Shown piece by piece: positions 28,696-36,947 of a stretch of DNA of 57,092 bases. Where the stretch lies: positions 1 through 57,092 of the forward strand of contig JAPPES010000020.1 of assembly GCA_028824125.1 (NCBI GenBank), in the 5' to 3' direction. The notes under the pieces were generated by a model. It was not told where the DNA came from. It made no database searches and saw nothing but the letters and a program-made list of their open reading frames with translations. Within the stretch, counting starts at the first letter, position 1. Every line of letters begins with the position of its first letter. Source of the stretch: Candidatus Poribacteria bacterium. Its GTDB lineage: Bacteria > Poribacteria > WGA-4E > WGA-3G. The translations under genes and the position numbers were made by a program.

Positions 28696-28857
28696 TTATA
28701 ACTCAAGTTGCTACGGACAAGATTTCGAGATGGTGGACACTGCTTTTACTAAAAAACAAGACATTTCCGCTGATTCTTACGTTTTCTGTTATAAATCGGG
28801 GTTAGAAACCCCTCCTACAAGAGCATTCGCAAATAGGTGACAACTTAGGTTATTATA
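28696..28857. repeat. MITE-like element, AAGTTG family, copy 2
   Basis: A 162 bp element with ends TTATAACTCAAGTTGCTAC and GGTGACAACTTAGGTTATTATA, about 90% identical to 15144-15303, including the hairpin GGGGTTAGAAACCCC. It lies between jag and mnmE and is joined on its right to a family A element. Confidence 0.78.
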
Positions 28858-28940
28858 GTCCAATCCACAATTGCCTCGCCAACGCGAACGTGTGGAATTG
28901 TTGTTCATTGAAATGTGAACATATTTTGGATTTTACTATA
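28854..28940. repeat. Family A element, short copy
   Basis: TATAGTCCAATCCACAATT at the left and TTGGATTTTACTATA at the right. The central palindrome is reduced to CCTCGCCAACGCG, so part of the core has been deleted. Confidence 0.7.
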
Positions 28941-28969
28941 AACAGCGTAGTAATTTTATGTTTCACAAC

Positions 28970-29596
28970 TCAATAGTTATCTTGTATTGAAATAACAACG
29001 CGGCGCATATCACCTTCACCTTGACTAAACGTTGAGACAGTGTCGTCCGATTTTAGGGCAAGATGAACCACGCGTCTATCCTTAGCATTCATAGGTGCAA
29101 GAACAACATCCTGACGTGTCCGTTTGACTTTTGCTGCAACTTGATGTGCCATGTCTACGAGCGTCTGTTCTCTGCGCTTGCGATAACCTTCAGTATCAAC
29201 AAAAACCTTTTTCTTAGCGAGTGCATTCTTATTGACAATACAATTGAGGAGACGTTCAATAGCATCAAGGGTCTGTCCATGCTTGCCGATCAGAAGTGCT
29301 GGCGAATCAGAAACCATATTGAGGTGCAGACTGCCTTCAATATAGTTGGATTCAACTTCCCCATCAATTCCTATCCGCGTGAGCATTTCCTTCAAAACGG
29401 TTTCTGGTGCAGTAGAAATATCTTCCTTAAGAGTAGCCCGAATTTTTGCGGGTTTCGCGCCAAAACTCAAAATGCCTTTAGTCGGTTCATTAATTATGAT
29501 GATGTTAACCTGTTCACGCGTTGCTTCAAGCTGTGTCAGTGCAGTATCAATTGCCTCTTCCACAGTTTCGGCTTCAGTTTCTATATAGTTTTGCAA
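28970..29596 (-). CDS. jag: RNA-binding protein Jag/KhpB
   Basis: The 208-residue protein has the Jag_N domain (residues 1-60), a KH domain with GKHGQTLDAIERLLN near 103-117, and a C-terminal R3H domain including APMNAKDRRVVHLAL near 167-181. It is an RNA-binding partner encoded next to yidC in many bacteria. The start codon is TTG at 29596 behind AAGGAGGACTGCC. It is 38 bp downstream of yidC and surely co-transcribed. Confidence 0.94.
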   Translation of the reverse strand: MQNYIETEAETVEEAIDTALTQLEATREQVNIIIINEPTKGILSFGAKPAKIRATLKEDISTAPETVLKEMLTRIGIDGEVESNYIEGSLHLNMVSDSPALLIGKHGQTLDAIERLLNCIVNKNALAKKKVFVDTEGYRKRREQTLVDMAHQVAAKVKRTRQDVVLAPMNAKDRRVVHLALKSDDTVSTFSQGEGDMRRVVISIQDNY

Positions 29597-29634
29597 TTGG
29601 CAGTCCTCCTTATTCAGATAAGCCTAAGTGAACA

Positions 29635-31488
29635 TTAATTCTGTTTGCGCCTCGGTGTGTTTTCCTGTTTGTCGGTTTCGCCATCATGGAAAAATTTTGT
29701 TTGTATTTGTTGTTGCGCTACAGTAAAGACACTATTACATAACCAGTATAACACAAACCCGGAAGCCCAGTTATAAAACATGAAGACAAAGATAAGCGGC
29801 AAAAACTGCATAATTTTGGCTTGTGTATTACTGGTAGTGGGCGTAGCAGACATTCCACCGACAAATTTCTGCTGGAGCCATGCTGTGAGTCCATTCAGAA
29901 GCGGTAAGAATCGGATAGAGTCTATTTCTATAAAGATTAGCGGTATCGTAAATGGAAGTTTGAATAATGTATCTGGTGCTGAGAGGTCATCAATCCAAAA
30001 GAGGAAAGGCGCACCTCGCAATTCAACGGCACTTCTAAGCAGGGCGTAGAGTGCTAAAAAAATAGGGAGTTGTGGTAGCCAAGGGATACAACCGCCCAAC
30101 GGGTTCACTCCATTTTCTTTGTAAATCCGCATCGTAGCTTTATTTAGTTTTTGCGGGTCGTCTCGATATTTTTCCCGCAATTCAGTCAATTGCGGCTGGA
30201 GGTCGCTCATTTTCTTCATGGAAACATGCGCTTTCCGTGTAAGCGGGAAGGAAATCACCTTCACTAATGCGGTCATCAGGATAATCGCTATGCCATAGTT
30301 TCGGAAGATGTTGTGCAACCCGTTGACTACCCACAACATTGCCCATGCCACGGGACTGAAAAATCCGAAATCTATGATTTTTGAGAGATGAATTGAATTT
30401 TCGGGCGCATTCGGAGCTGTAATAGACTTCAATAATGCGTCGTCTTTGGGGCCGATATAGAGACGGAAAGCATGGGTCTGCTTTTGCTGAGCCGACAGTT
30501 TAAAAAGTGGGACTGTCAAAACAGCGGTCTCTGTCGGTGCTGCAACGAGCATATTTGTTGTCTCATTTACCTTTGCAGTATCCAGTGTATAGGTAGCCTT
30601 AAGTTGTGGGTCCGGGATCATTAAAGCACTAAAGTACTTGCTGCTAATGCCTGCCCAGAGTGCATTTGCTGAAGCATTTTCATCTTTCAACTTTTTAGTT
30701 GGTTTTCCTTCACCAATATAGGTTTTTGCCCCTTCAGCGTTTTTATCAAATCCATCACGTTTGTTTCGCTTTTTTTCATGGACGAGCAGGTCGGCATTAA
30801 TTCCTGGGCCCCAACGCAGTTCATACCCATTCCATTCTTCATTTCCCCCAATTCTCAACGGTTCAGAAGCATCAGAAACATTTTCGAACGTCAAGGCTAA
30901 ATCGACGGTATAACTATCGTTATAAAAAGTAAGCTGTTTGGCAACTTTCAGTTGCTTCCCAATCGTCGTCGTGAAGGTTAGCGTTCCCTCTTGTTGTGTA
31001 TCTGATAGTTGAATTCCTTGGGGTTTGTCAGCTTGCCATTTAGCACCAACAAAATCAATTTGTAAATTGGTATTTCCAAATCGGAGGGCAAGACAGTTAA
31101 GTGCTGTTTCAGGAATAAGGTTCAACGGTACGTCTTTGGCAATGTCTGATCTGTCGAGAAAACGTAAATCGCCCTTTTCATTTTTTTCTACCAATTTCCA
31201 TTGCTTAGCTATTGCCAATTTTTCGTTAAAAGTGATGTCGTAAATAGTAGTTTTGACGTGTACTTCAGGATCGTCCGGACTCTCTTGAGGTGTTATCAGT
31301 AGGTCCGAATCAGTAGAATCCTCTTCCTTTTTTTCAAGTTCTGCTCCTTCAGGTGTGTCGCTTGGTGCTATCTGTTCAGTTATTGAAGGGTCGTTCTGTT
31401 CTGGTACGAAGCGATTGCCAAATATTAGACTCCATCCAATCATTACACCAATCATTAGAACAAGTGCGAGAATATAACGTGCTCCCAT
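29635..31488 (-). CDS. yidC: Membrane protein insertase YidC
   Basis: The 617-residue protein has the Gram-negative YidC layout: an N-terminal membrane anchor (4-22), a linker rich in Glu and Ser, a large periplasmic domain (about 75-370), and the Oxa1-type core of five membrane segments after about residue 375. The core includes the NPLGGCIPWLPQLPIF loop and SGFVLYWLCNS near the end. It inserts and folds inner-membrane proteins with or without SecYEG. The large periplasmic domain implies a two-membrane envelope. Confidence 0.97.
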   Translation of the reverse strand: MGARYILALVLMIGVMIGWSLIFGNRFVPEQNDPSITEQIAPSDTPEGAELEKKEEDSTDSDLLITPQESPDDPEVHVKTTIYDITFNEKLAIAKQWKLVEKNEKGDLRFLDRSDIAKDVPLNLIPETALNCLALRFGNTNLQIDFVGAKWQADKPQGIQLSDTQQEGTLTFTTTIGKQLKVAKQLTFYNDSYTVDLALTFENVSDASEPLRIGGNEEWNGYELRWGPGINADLLVHEKKRNKRDGFDKNAEGAKTYIGEGKPTKKLKDENASANALWAGISSKYFSALMIPDPQLKATYTLDTAKVNETTNMLVAAPTETAVLTVPLFKLSAQQKQTHAFRLYIGPKDDALLKSITAPNAPENSIHLSKIIDFGFFSPVAWAMLWVVNGLHNIFRNYGIAIILMTALVKVISFPLTRKAHVSMKKMSDLQPQLTELREKYRDDPQKLNKATMRIYKENGVNPLGGCIPWLPQLPIFLALYALLRSAVELRGAPFLFWIDDLSAPDTLFKLPFTIPLIFIEIDSIRFLPLLNGLTAWLQQKFVGGMSATPTTSNTQAKIMQFLPLIFVFMFYNWASGFVLYWLCNSVFTVAQQQIQTKFFHDGETDKQENTPRRKQN

Positions 31489-31514
31489 TTAATTTTAGAT
31501 GCTCCTCTATCTTA

Positions 31515-31568
31515 TTATAGTGTGGTCTGTAGTTCGCCGGACGCTGAATGTCACTATACGTTCAGCGT
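31515..31568. repeat. Short inverted repeats between yidC and yidD
   Basis: TATAGTGTGGTC and GTCACTATA recall the ends of family C with the middle lost. An overlapping hairpin pairs ACGCTGAA (31541-31548) with TTCAGCGT (31561-31568). It could be an element scar between two genes that are normally adjacent. Confidence 0.4.
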
Positions 31569-31575
31569 ATATTTG

Positions 31576-31785
31576 CTACTGAAGCGGGTCAAAACCCCCT
31601 GGGTGGTAGGGATGGCATTTTGCCAATCGTTTTAATGTTAACCAACTGCCTTTTAAGGCGCCATATTGCTCAAAGGCTTGCTGTGCATAGTGTGAACAAG
31701 TCGGATGGAAACGACACGTTGGAGGAAAAAGTGGGGAGATAAAGCGGCGATACCCGCGGATAGCGTAAAGAATTAATCGGCTCAT
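31576..31785 (-). CDS. yidD: Membrane protein insertion efficiency factor YidD
   Basis: The 69-residue protein has the complete YidD signature, including [20 protein letters not shown] (residues 12-31) and [12 protein letters not shown] at the end. It is a small amphipathic membrane-associated protein that assists YidC. It lies between rnpA and yidC as in most bacteria. No strong RBS is seen before ATG 31785. Confidence 0.95.
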   Translation of the reverse strand: MSRLILYAIRGYRRFISPLFPPTCRFHPTCSHYAQQAFEQYGALKGSWLTLKRLAKCHPYHPGGFDPLQ

Positions 31786-31871
31786 TTTTTTAGATAACCG
31801 TTCATTTGCAAGAGATGTTTTTTAGACTCTAACGATTTTTTATTGATATTGATTAGATTATATTTAAATTT

Positions 31872-32261
31872 TTAAAAAGGTTCACAATGCCAAGTCCTTC
31901 TATAACCTACCTTTCCTGGTACCATAATTAATGCTCTATAGAACACTTGGCGTAAACTGTCTTGAGCTTCCTGTCCTGAAAGATCAACGGCATCTTTTCT
32001 GCCTACAACCACAATATCGTAATGGGGCAGAAGTCCAGGCTTAAGCATGCGAAACGCTTCACGGATGAGGCGTTTGACACGGTTTCGCGTGACACTGTTG
32101 CCAACTTTTTTACTGACTGTTATTCCTAACCGAGACTGACTGAATTCTGTGCGGTAGACATAGATAACGAAGTGGGGACTCCAGTTCTTTCTCCCATTTT
32201 TATATGCTCTCTGAAATTCCCATGACTTCTTCAGCCTCTCCGGATGTGGTTGATACGGCAT
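31872..32261 (-). CDS. rnpA: Ribonuclease P protein component
   Basis: The 129-residue protein has the RnpA hallmarks: a basic N-terminus ERLKKSWEFQRAYKNG, LGITVSKKVGNSVTRNRVKR with the RNR box, and LIREAFR. It binds RNase P RNA and helps process tRNA 5' ends. rpmH, its almost universal upstream partner, is not found in the following 200 bp, which carry a repeat core and then the HNH endonuclease gene. Confidence 0.96.
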   Translation of the reverse strand: MPYQPHPERLKKSWEFQRAYKNGRKNWSPHFVIYVYRTEFSQSRLGITVSKKVGNSVTRNRVKRLIREAFRMLKPGLLPHYDIVVVGRKDAVDLSGQEAQDSLRQVFYRALIMVPGKVGYRRTWHCEPF

Positions 32262-32369
32262 AATCTTAGGCTCTATTCAGATTGGTAGCACCTTCTCCTT
32301 CACACAAATCTACAAGGTTGCCTTCTATTTATGGTAGATTATAGAAGGGCTTGGGCGCTCTGCACCAGC

Positions 32370-32396
32370 GAGGTTAGAAACCTCGCCTACCGGGGC
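32370..32396. repeat. GCGAGGTTAGAAACCTCGC palindrome upstream of rnpA
   Basis: A repeat core CAGCGAGGTTAGAAACCTCG lies where rpmH is expected. The surrounding bases do not give a complete element. Confidence 0.5.
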
Positions 32397-32473
32397 GGAC
32401 GAAAGTGTCTATTAATTTTACAATTCACCGTAAATACAATCAAACACGTAGGGCGAGCAGTTGTCTCTTCACC

Positions 32474-32986
32474 TCAATTAATATAGAGATACTTTTTCCA
32501 AGACGGATGGTAACCCCGAAAATGACGGTTGAGTTGCAAATACGTCAAGATTGAAGGCGTTTTTGGTGCTCTTCTCAACTTGAAATGTGTCTCATGAAGC
32601 ATCTGATTGCCTTTGTTATTGTTACAGCGTTTACAAGCTGTCACAACATTTTCCCAGGTTGTCTTGCCGCCCTTTGAAATCGGGATAACGTGGTCAAGTG
32701 TGAGCAGAGAAGCAGAAAACTGGCGATGGCAATATTGACATGTGTGCTGGTCGCGCGCAAGGACATTCTTGCGAGAAAACTTGACAACACTGCGCGGCAC
32801 ATGCACATAGTTTACCAAACGAATTACATGCGGCACTTTGACAATAGCCGAAGGTGACCGAATTTCTGATTCGGACACTTCCTCTGTCTGAGCAGTTCCC
32901 TTGAAAACCATCTTCAAGGCTCGCCTGAGATTGCAAACGTTGATTGCTTCATAACTGGCATTTAGCACTAAAACAGGTACTTCCAC
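32474..32986 (-). CDS. HNH endonuclease family protein
   Basis: The 170-residue protein carries a compact HNH domain: CQYCHRQF near 87-94, LDHVIPISKGG near 101-111, and CKRCNNNKGN near 122-131. Two CxxC pairs suggest a structural zinc. This small family is widespread, chromosomal, and usually not part of restriction systems; its biological role is unclear. The start is GTG 32986 with RBS AGGAGG. It lies just upstream of the rnpA cluster. Confidence 0.9.
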   Translation of the reverse strand: MEVPVLVLNASYEAINVCNLRRALKMVFKGTAQTEEVSESEIRSPSAIVKVPHVIRLVNYVHVPRSVVKFSRKNVLARDQHTCQYCHRQFSASLLTLDHVIPISKGGKTTWENVVTACKRCNNNKGNQMLHETHFKLRRAPKTPSILTYLQLNRHFRGYHPSWKKYLYIN

Positions 32987-33589
32987 TCGCCTGTCCTCCT
33001 ACAAGCAAGCATTCTGATTTCAGTTGTATACTATTTTAACACATCTACGAGTGGATTGCAACTAAAATCTATTTGGGTGTGTAAAGTTATTTGCATGTGT
33101 GTTGTCTGAATCGCGGATTATCACCAAATCAACGGTATGAATCATGGCGAATGCCATACGCGCATTCGTCTTTAGGCATTCCCCGGATTTCACCGATTGC
33201 GCGGATTATTGCTATCCCGTCTGAATCGCGGAAAACACGGATTTTGTCTTTTGTACCGCAAACTTTATGAAGATAAAAAATAAATTGGTAATGTAGCGAG
33301 GTTAGGAAACCTCGCCAGCAGTAGGTGTACATTTCTGCTGGCGAGGTTTCCTAACCTCGCCAAATTACCGAATTAATAACTTAAACTTCATTTAGTTTGC
33401 GTTTTTTGGCACAAACTGGAAAGTTTGTGCTACATTTTTTATTGTTTGAATAGGCGTTTGGGAGTTTCCAATACCGCATGCACCCTTTCGGACATAATCT
33501 TGTGTCTTAACATGATGAGAGGCATCAAATGTTCCAGTTTTGCAAAAAATGCCCAATTTCAGTTGATTTCGATTTTTTTCAAATTTAAT
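32987..33589. other. Intergenic repeat region upstream of the three-gene island
   Basis: Near 33126-33186 there is a fragment of the ATCAACGGT..TTCCCCGG insert. From 33219 runs the left copy of the long direct repeat, containing a family B element and a GCACAAACTGGAAAGTTTGTGC hairpin in pieces (33410-33431). Open frames at 33129-33332 and 33425-33679 run through repeats and the promoter and are not supported. Confidence 0.6.
33219..33478 (+). repeat. Left copy of the long direct repeat flanking the island
   Basis: It consists of four ordered modules: GAATCGCGGAAAACACGG, then a family B element (33267-33391), then TTTGCGTTTTTTGGCACAAA plus a hairpin, then TTGAATAGGCGTTTGGGAGT. The same modules in the same order and orientation occur at 36948-37251. 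This copy has the full inverted-duplicated core (33296-33360). Confidence 0.82.
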
Positions 33590-33618
33590 TTGACTTTTTG
33601 TACAGTTTATTGTATAAT
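33590..33618 (+). promoter_or_regulatory. Near-consensus sigma-70 promoter of the three-gene island
   Basis: TTGACT (33590-33595), exactly 17 bp, TATAAT (33613-33618), preceded by TG. Transcription would begin near 33625, giving a 143 nt leader before the GTG at 33768. This is the best promoter match I saw in the window. Confidence 0.8.
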
Positions 33619-33648
33619 ACTTATATCAACCAATCTTTTAACCCGAAC

Positions 33649-33684
33649 ATGGGTACCTTCTCTAAAATACACATTTTAGGTTAA
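33649..33684 (+). CDS. Possible leader peptide (11 codons)
   Basis: ATG at 33649 opens an 11-codon frame (MGTFSKIHILG) ending at TAA 33682-33684, inside the 3' arm of the first leader stem. A ribosome here would disrupt that stem. No good RBS precedes it and there is no run of a regulatory codon, so translation is uncertain. Confidence 0.25.
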   Translation: MGTFSKIHILG

Positions 33685-33696
33685 AAGCTTGGTTGC

Positions 33697-33718
33697 TGGA
33701 GGGTGCCTCCATTTTTTT
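33697..33718 (+). terminator. Intrinsic terminator inside the leader
   Basis: TGGAGG (33697-33702), loop GTG, CCTCCA (33706-33711), then seven T. It lies between the promoter and the first gene with no gene before it, the hallmark of transcription attenuation. Confidence 0.7.
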
Positions 33719-33767
33719 AAGATGGTAGACAACTCCACAACCAAGTACTGCACGAAGGAGGTGCTAA

Positions 33768-34079
33768 GTGAAAAATTTTACATCAAAAACGGTTGCCATC
33801 TTTTTGACAATCGTTTTACTCGGTGGTGGTCTGATTATGGGCGCGCGAAATATCACGCGCGCCACACAAATAGGCCCGCCCCCGTGTGAACAACGAATCA
33901 AGTCGGAATGTATCAAGGATATGCCGAAACCGATTTGCCCCCCTCAACAAGAACGTGTCCCTTGCCCGCTGGACGCAATTCAACATTACGTTCCTTGTCC
34001 GCTGGACGCAGTTCAACATCCCGTTCCTTGCCCACTGGACGCAGCAGCGCAAAGTGAACAATATAATAAGGAGAAATAG
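33768..34079 (+). CDS. Exported Cys/Pro-rich repeat peptide, unknown function
   Basis: The 103-residue protein begins at GTG 33768 behind a strong RBS (AAGGAGGTGCTAA). Residues 8-26 form a signal peptide or anchor. The remainder holds C-P pairs (PPPCEQ, PICPPQQ) and three tandem 12-residue repeats of the form VPCPLDA[IV]QH[YP], the last one partial (residues about 64-94). The single Cys per repeat could bind metal or form disulfides or intermolecular links. No family is recognised. It is first in the three-gene unit; the next ATG is 3 bp after its stop codon, implying coupled translation. Confidence 0.72.
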   Translation: MKNFTSKTVAIFLTIVLLGGGLIMGARNITRATQIGPPPCEQRIKSECIKDMPKPICPPQQERVPCPLDAIQHYVPCPLDAVQHPVPCPLDAAAQSEQYNKEK

Positions 34080-34081
34080 CA

Positions 34082-35008
34082 ATGAGCAAAAAAACGATAT
34101 GGGGGTTCGCCGCCCTCATAATTCTATTGATCGCTGCTGGTGGTTTCATCTTCTGGCAGCTATCAACAGTGCAGCAGCTCAAAGAGCAACTTGCACAAGA
34201 TGCGAAACTGTTGCAAGGAGATGGGACACCGAAAGTGCAACACGTTGTTTCCAAAGCCGACATCCCGCCTCCTGCGGAGCCGGGTTTTAAATGGGTTCGG
34301 CATGGAGATCATTGGGACAAAGTGCCTGTTTCCACACCGCCTGCTCCCGTAGGGACGCAGCCAAGTGAGGGCGAGTATGGTGTTACACGGCAAGGCACGC
34401 GGTATCTCAAAAATCCTGCCTGGGCAGACCGTGCTGAAGCCCATGCGATCCCAACAGGCCCCCCACTTGAGATTGACTGGCACACCTGGGCAAATTTAAA
34501 CACACGGTTTCCGTTGGACTGGCATGATCCCAAAACCTGGGAGGCATACCGAAACTTCTGGGGATTTGATAGACCCCGTGTAAATCCAGATGGCACTATG
34601 CCATACGTTCCTGTATTAGATAACTGGGGGACACCGCTGCAAAATTTTAGAAATGTCTCGCTTGTTGTTAAGTATAGCAAACGGATCGGTTTTCGTCCGA
34701 CACCTGAGCAGTTTGTTAAACACCAGGCACTGGTTGCACGCTACGAAGATGCACAAGCCTTCGGAGACACTGCGACAGCAGAATCTTTACGGAGTCAGAT
34801 TGCTGCACTTGAGGCATCCGCACAAGGCGAACTACCTGATCCTAATTCCTATTTCTCTGCAGGATACGGAGATCCTACCCCTAACTTGATGACTATGTCA
34901 GATGAAGAACTCCGTCAGATAAATAAAGAAAGAGAAGCAGTCGGGATAAGAAACCTTTACAAAAGGTTAGGTATTGAACATTTGTATCAATACTACGAAA
35001 AACCTTAA
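34082..35008 (+). CDS. Membrane-anchored protein of unknown function
   Basis: The 308-residue protein has one N-terminal membrane helix (residues 7-27), a short coiled-coil-like segment (VQQLKEQLAQDAKLLQ), a Pro-rich linker with GFKWVRHGDHWDKVPV near 68-83, a Trp-rich middle (residues 130-180, many W-H-x-W spacings) and a helical C-terminus rich in Glu and Ala. It is predicted to sit in the inner membrane facing the periplasm. No domain is recognised. Its RBS (AAGGAG) lies inside the end of the upstream gene, so translation of the two is linked. Confidence 0.75.
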   Translation: MSKKTIWGFAALIILLIAAGGFIFWQLSTVQQLKEQLAQDAKLLQGDGTPKVQHVVSKADIPPPAEPGFKWVRHGDHWDKVPVSTPPAPVGTQPSEGEYGVTRQGTRYLKNPAWADRAEAHAIPTGPPLEIDWHTWANLNTRFPLDWHDPKTWEAYRNFWGFDRPRVNPDGTMPYVPVLDNWGTPLQNFRNVSLVVKYSKRIGFRPTPEQFVKHQALVARYEDAQAFGDTATAESLRSQIAALEASAQGELPDPNSYFSAGYGDPTPNLMTMSDEELRQINKEREAVGIRNLYKRLGIEHLYQYYEKP

Positions 35009-35069
35009 TTTTAGAATGTGTATGAATATGACCGCAGTCACATTATATTTATAAAAAGGAGAACGAAAA

Positions 35070-36890
35070 ATGTATCAAAAAATTAGTTTTACTCACATTT
35101 GCTTTATTTTCAGTATTCTTGTCTGTGTACTTTTCAGTTCACACACGTTGTTTTCGCAGCAAGTTTCCCCCAATGCTATCATATTTGGGGGGATGCGGAT
35201 TACTTCAGAGATACCCTCTGGTGTCCACTACTATGGGGAACGTGAGATCCGCCAAGACCTCAAAATCGCGACGGAAGAATGGACAAAAACACTCCCAGAT
35301 GGCACGGTAAAAACGGGTGACAAACCCCCAGAAAGCGAAGTCTATACCTACATCGTTAGGGCGCATGGCATCGGAAAACTTGATCTGTCACTCAACGACA
35401 GTGGTATCCCGCGCGATGTCGGTGAATTTCGTGCAACCGATGTCGAGCCGACACCACTGACAAAACACGAAGAGTTTTACTGTTACGACAGAGCGAATTG
35501 CACAGTGATTCGCGCGTATGTAGGTAACTATGTTGCTGTGTATGAGGACACATGTATTCCGATTGCCAATGAAGGTTTCAAATCGGAGGTGATGCAAGGC
35601 ACAGAACCGCTGCATGCGGAAGCCAGTGTTGTCCCGTGGGAGATAGATATTCAGTATGGCACAGAAGAAGCTATCAAAAATAGCCTGGGGTTTAGTGGGG
35701 GGTGGCCGCCAACTGTCGGTGTGGATGCCGGCTGGGGCGAGACCTCTACGAAGAAGTGGGGATGGAAACTGCGCGAAGTGCTTAGCAAAACAAAGGCAAG
35801 CAAACCAGGCGATGAAAATTTTCCACACTTCAGTGGTTCTTTCACGGTGAAGATCATTGACAATGAGATATCCAATTCAAAGAAACCTATCCCTGTGACA
35901 GTTTGTGTGACGTGTCCCAATTGTAATGGCTCCGTGAACACAGTAGATGACCATGTGAAGAAAGTCAAGCCCCACGGGGGAGAGGAAGGGGAACTTGTGC
36001 CGGCTACGTGTCCGGTTGAAGCCATCACGGCGGCTCCGGGCACAACGATCGTGGCGGGTTGTGGGAAAAAGATTTATGAATGCACCGAGTTAGAAGCAGC
36101 TTTGCAGGAGGCTTGGCATCAGATACGTACTTGCTCGAACAGTTCTACTTTTGCACCGGGTCAAGCAACGCGGCTCGGTGATGACGTGTGCGGTAAACAA
36201 TTTAGACACTGTAAGCAATCGGATTGTTTTTTCAGATATAGGATAGGTAAGGGGCATTCAGATGGCACCACTTCCCAAGCACCCGCAAACGTAATCAATG
36301 CTTATCCGAATAGCCATCTGATTGACGATCCTCCGGCAACGACGGCAACCCTCACGTCGTCGGATGGTTCTTCCACAGCCACTGCTGGCAGTTCGTTCAC
36401 TGTGAATGTGAGTTTACCGACAGGGTATACCTTATTATATTGGTATATCAAAGCTCCGGGTGAATCGGGGTATGGCACCAGTGTCTCATCCGTATCTGAT
36501 AGCACGGGGAACTCCACGACGGCATCCTATACGTATAGTCTGCCGAGTGGTGCGTCCGGCGATTATGTGCTGACCGCCTATGCATATTTGTCGGATAGCA
36601 CGATAGCGGAGCCGAGCTACACGGTGTCTGTCTCCAGCGGTGGCACTTCCGCACCGACAGATAACACGCCGGATTGTTCTCTTTGTACCAGTGGGTGTAG
36701 TGCATGTGACACCGATTCTGACAACACGGAGGCAGAAACCACGAAAATCTGCACACGCTGGAAATGGAAATCAGTGTGGGATCCTGTAACCAACAGATAC
36801 ACTTCCGTTTACGAACAATGTGGCGAATCCTTTACGGACGAGTTTAATTATGTGGGTCTGTGTGAAAGCAATGCAGCGCATGAGGAATAA
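35070..36890 (+). CDS. Large Cys-rich secreted protein with Ig-like domain
   Basis: The 606-residue protein has a signal peptide (1-30, ending near LFSQQ). Residues 31-275 are an unrecognised region. Then follow Cys clusters: CVTCPNCNG near 279-287, CGKKIYEC near 331-338, and several single Cys up to about 385, resembling zinc-ribbon or disulfide-stabilised modules. An Ig-like/PKD-type beta domain (about 420-525) is followed by CSLCTSGCSACDTD and a final Cys-containing tail. Function is unknown; a surface or envelope role is inferred. RBS AAAGGAGAACGAAAA precedes ATG 35070. A rho-independent terminator follows 25 bp after the stop. Confidence 0.75.
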   Translation: MYQKISFTHICFIFSILVCVLFSSHTLFSQQVSPNAIIFGGMRITSEIPSGVHYYGEREIRQDLKIATEEWTKTLPDGTVKTGDKPPESEVYTYIVRAHGIGKLDLSLNDSGIPRDVGEFRATDVEPTPLTKHEEFYCYDRANCTVIRAYVGNYVAVYEDTCIPIANEGFKSEVMQGTEPLHAEASVVPWEIDIQYGTEEAIKNSLGFSGGWPPTVGVDAGWGETSTKKWGWKLREVLSKTKASKPGDENFPHFSGSFTVKIIDNEISNSKKPIPVTVCVTCPNCNGSVNTVDDHVKKVKPHGGEEGELVPATCPVEAITAAPGTTIVAGCGKKIYECTELEAALQEAWHQIRTCSNSSTFAPGQATRLGDDVCGKQFRHCKQSDCFFRYRIGKGHSDGTTSQAPANVINAYPNSHLIDDPPATTATLTSSDGSSTATAGSSFTVNVSLPTGYTLLYWYIKAPGESGYGTSVSSVSDSTGNSTTASYTYSLPSGASGDYVLTAYAYLSDSTIAEPSYTVSVSSGGTSAPTDNTPDCSLCTSGCSACDTDSDNTEAETTKICTRWKWKSVWDPVTNRYTSVYEQCGESFTDEFNYVGLCESNAAHEE

Positions 36891-36914
36891 GCACACGTCC
36901 ACATATAGCCAACA

Positions 36915-36947
36915 GGCAGGTCCCCTTTTGGGTGCCTGCCGTTTTTT
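36915..36947 (+). terminator. Rho-independent terminator of the three-gene island
   Basis: GGCAGG (36915-36920) with CCTGCC (36935-36940), extended by CCC/GGG inside, followed by GTTTTTT. It lies directly before the right copy of the flanking direct repeat. Confidence 0.85.

Larger units (their letters stand above)
33625..33767 (+). promoter_or_regulatory. Structured 5' leader, candidate attenuator or riboswitch
   Basis: AACCAATCTTTTAACC (33628-33643) pairs with GGTTAAAAGCTTGGTT (33679-33694) with one mismatch, enclosing a small hairpin (33662-33668 with 33673-33679) and an 11-codon ORF (33649-33684, MGTFSKIHILG). A terminator-like hairpin follows at 33697-33718. CTTGGTTGCTGGAG (33688-33701) can instead pair with CTCCACAACCAAG (33733-33745), which would break both other stems. 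I do not recognise a known riboswitch class. The folds are by eye only. Confidence 0.6.

Noticed and set aside
33129..33332. Open frames in the repeat region upstream of the island (also 33425-33679)
   Set aside because: They cross repeat modules and the promoter and lack start signals.
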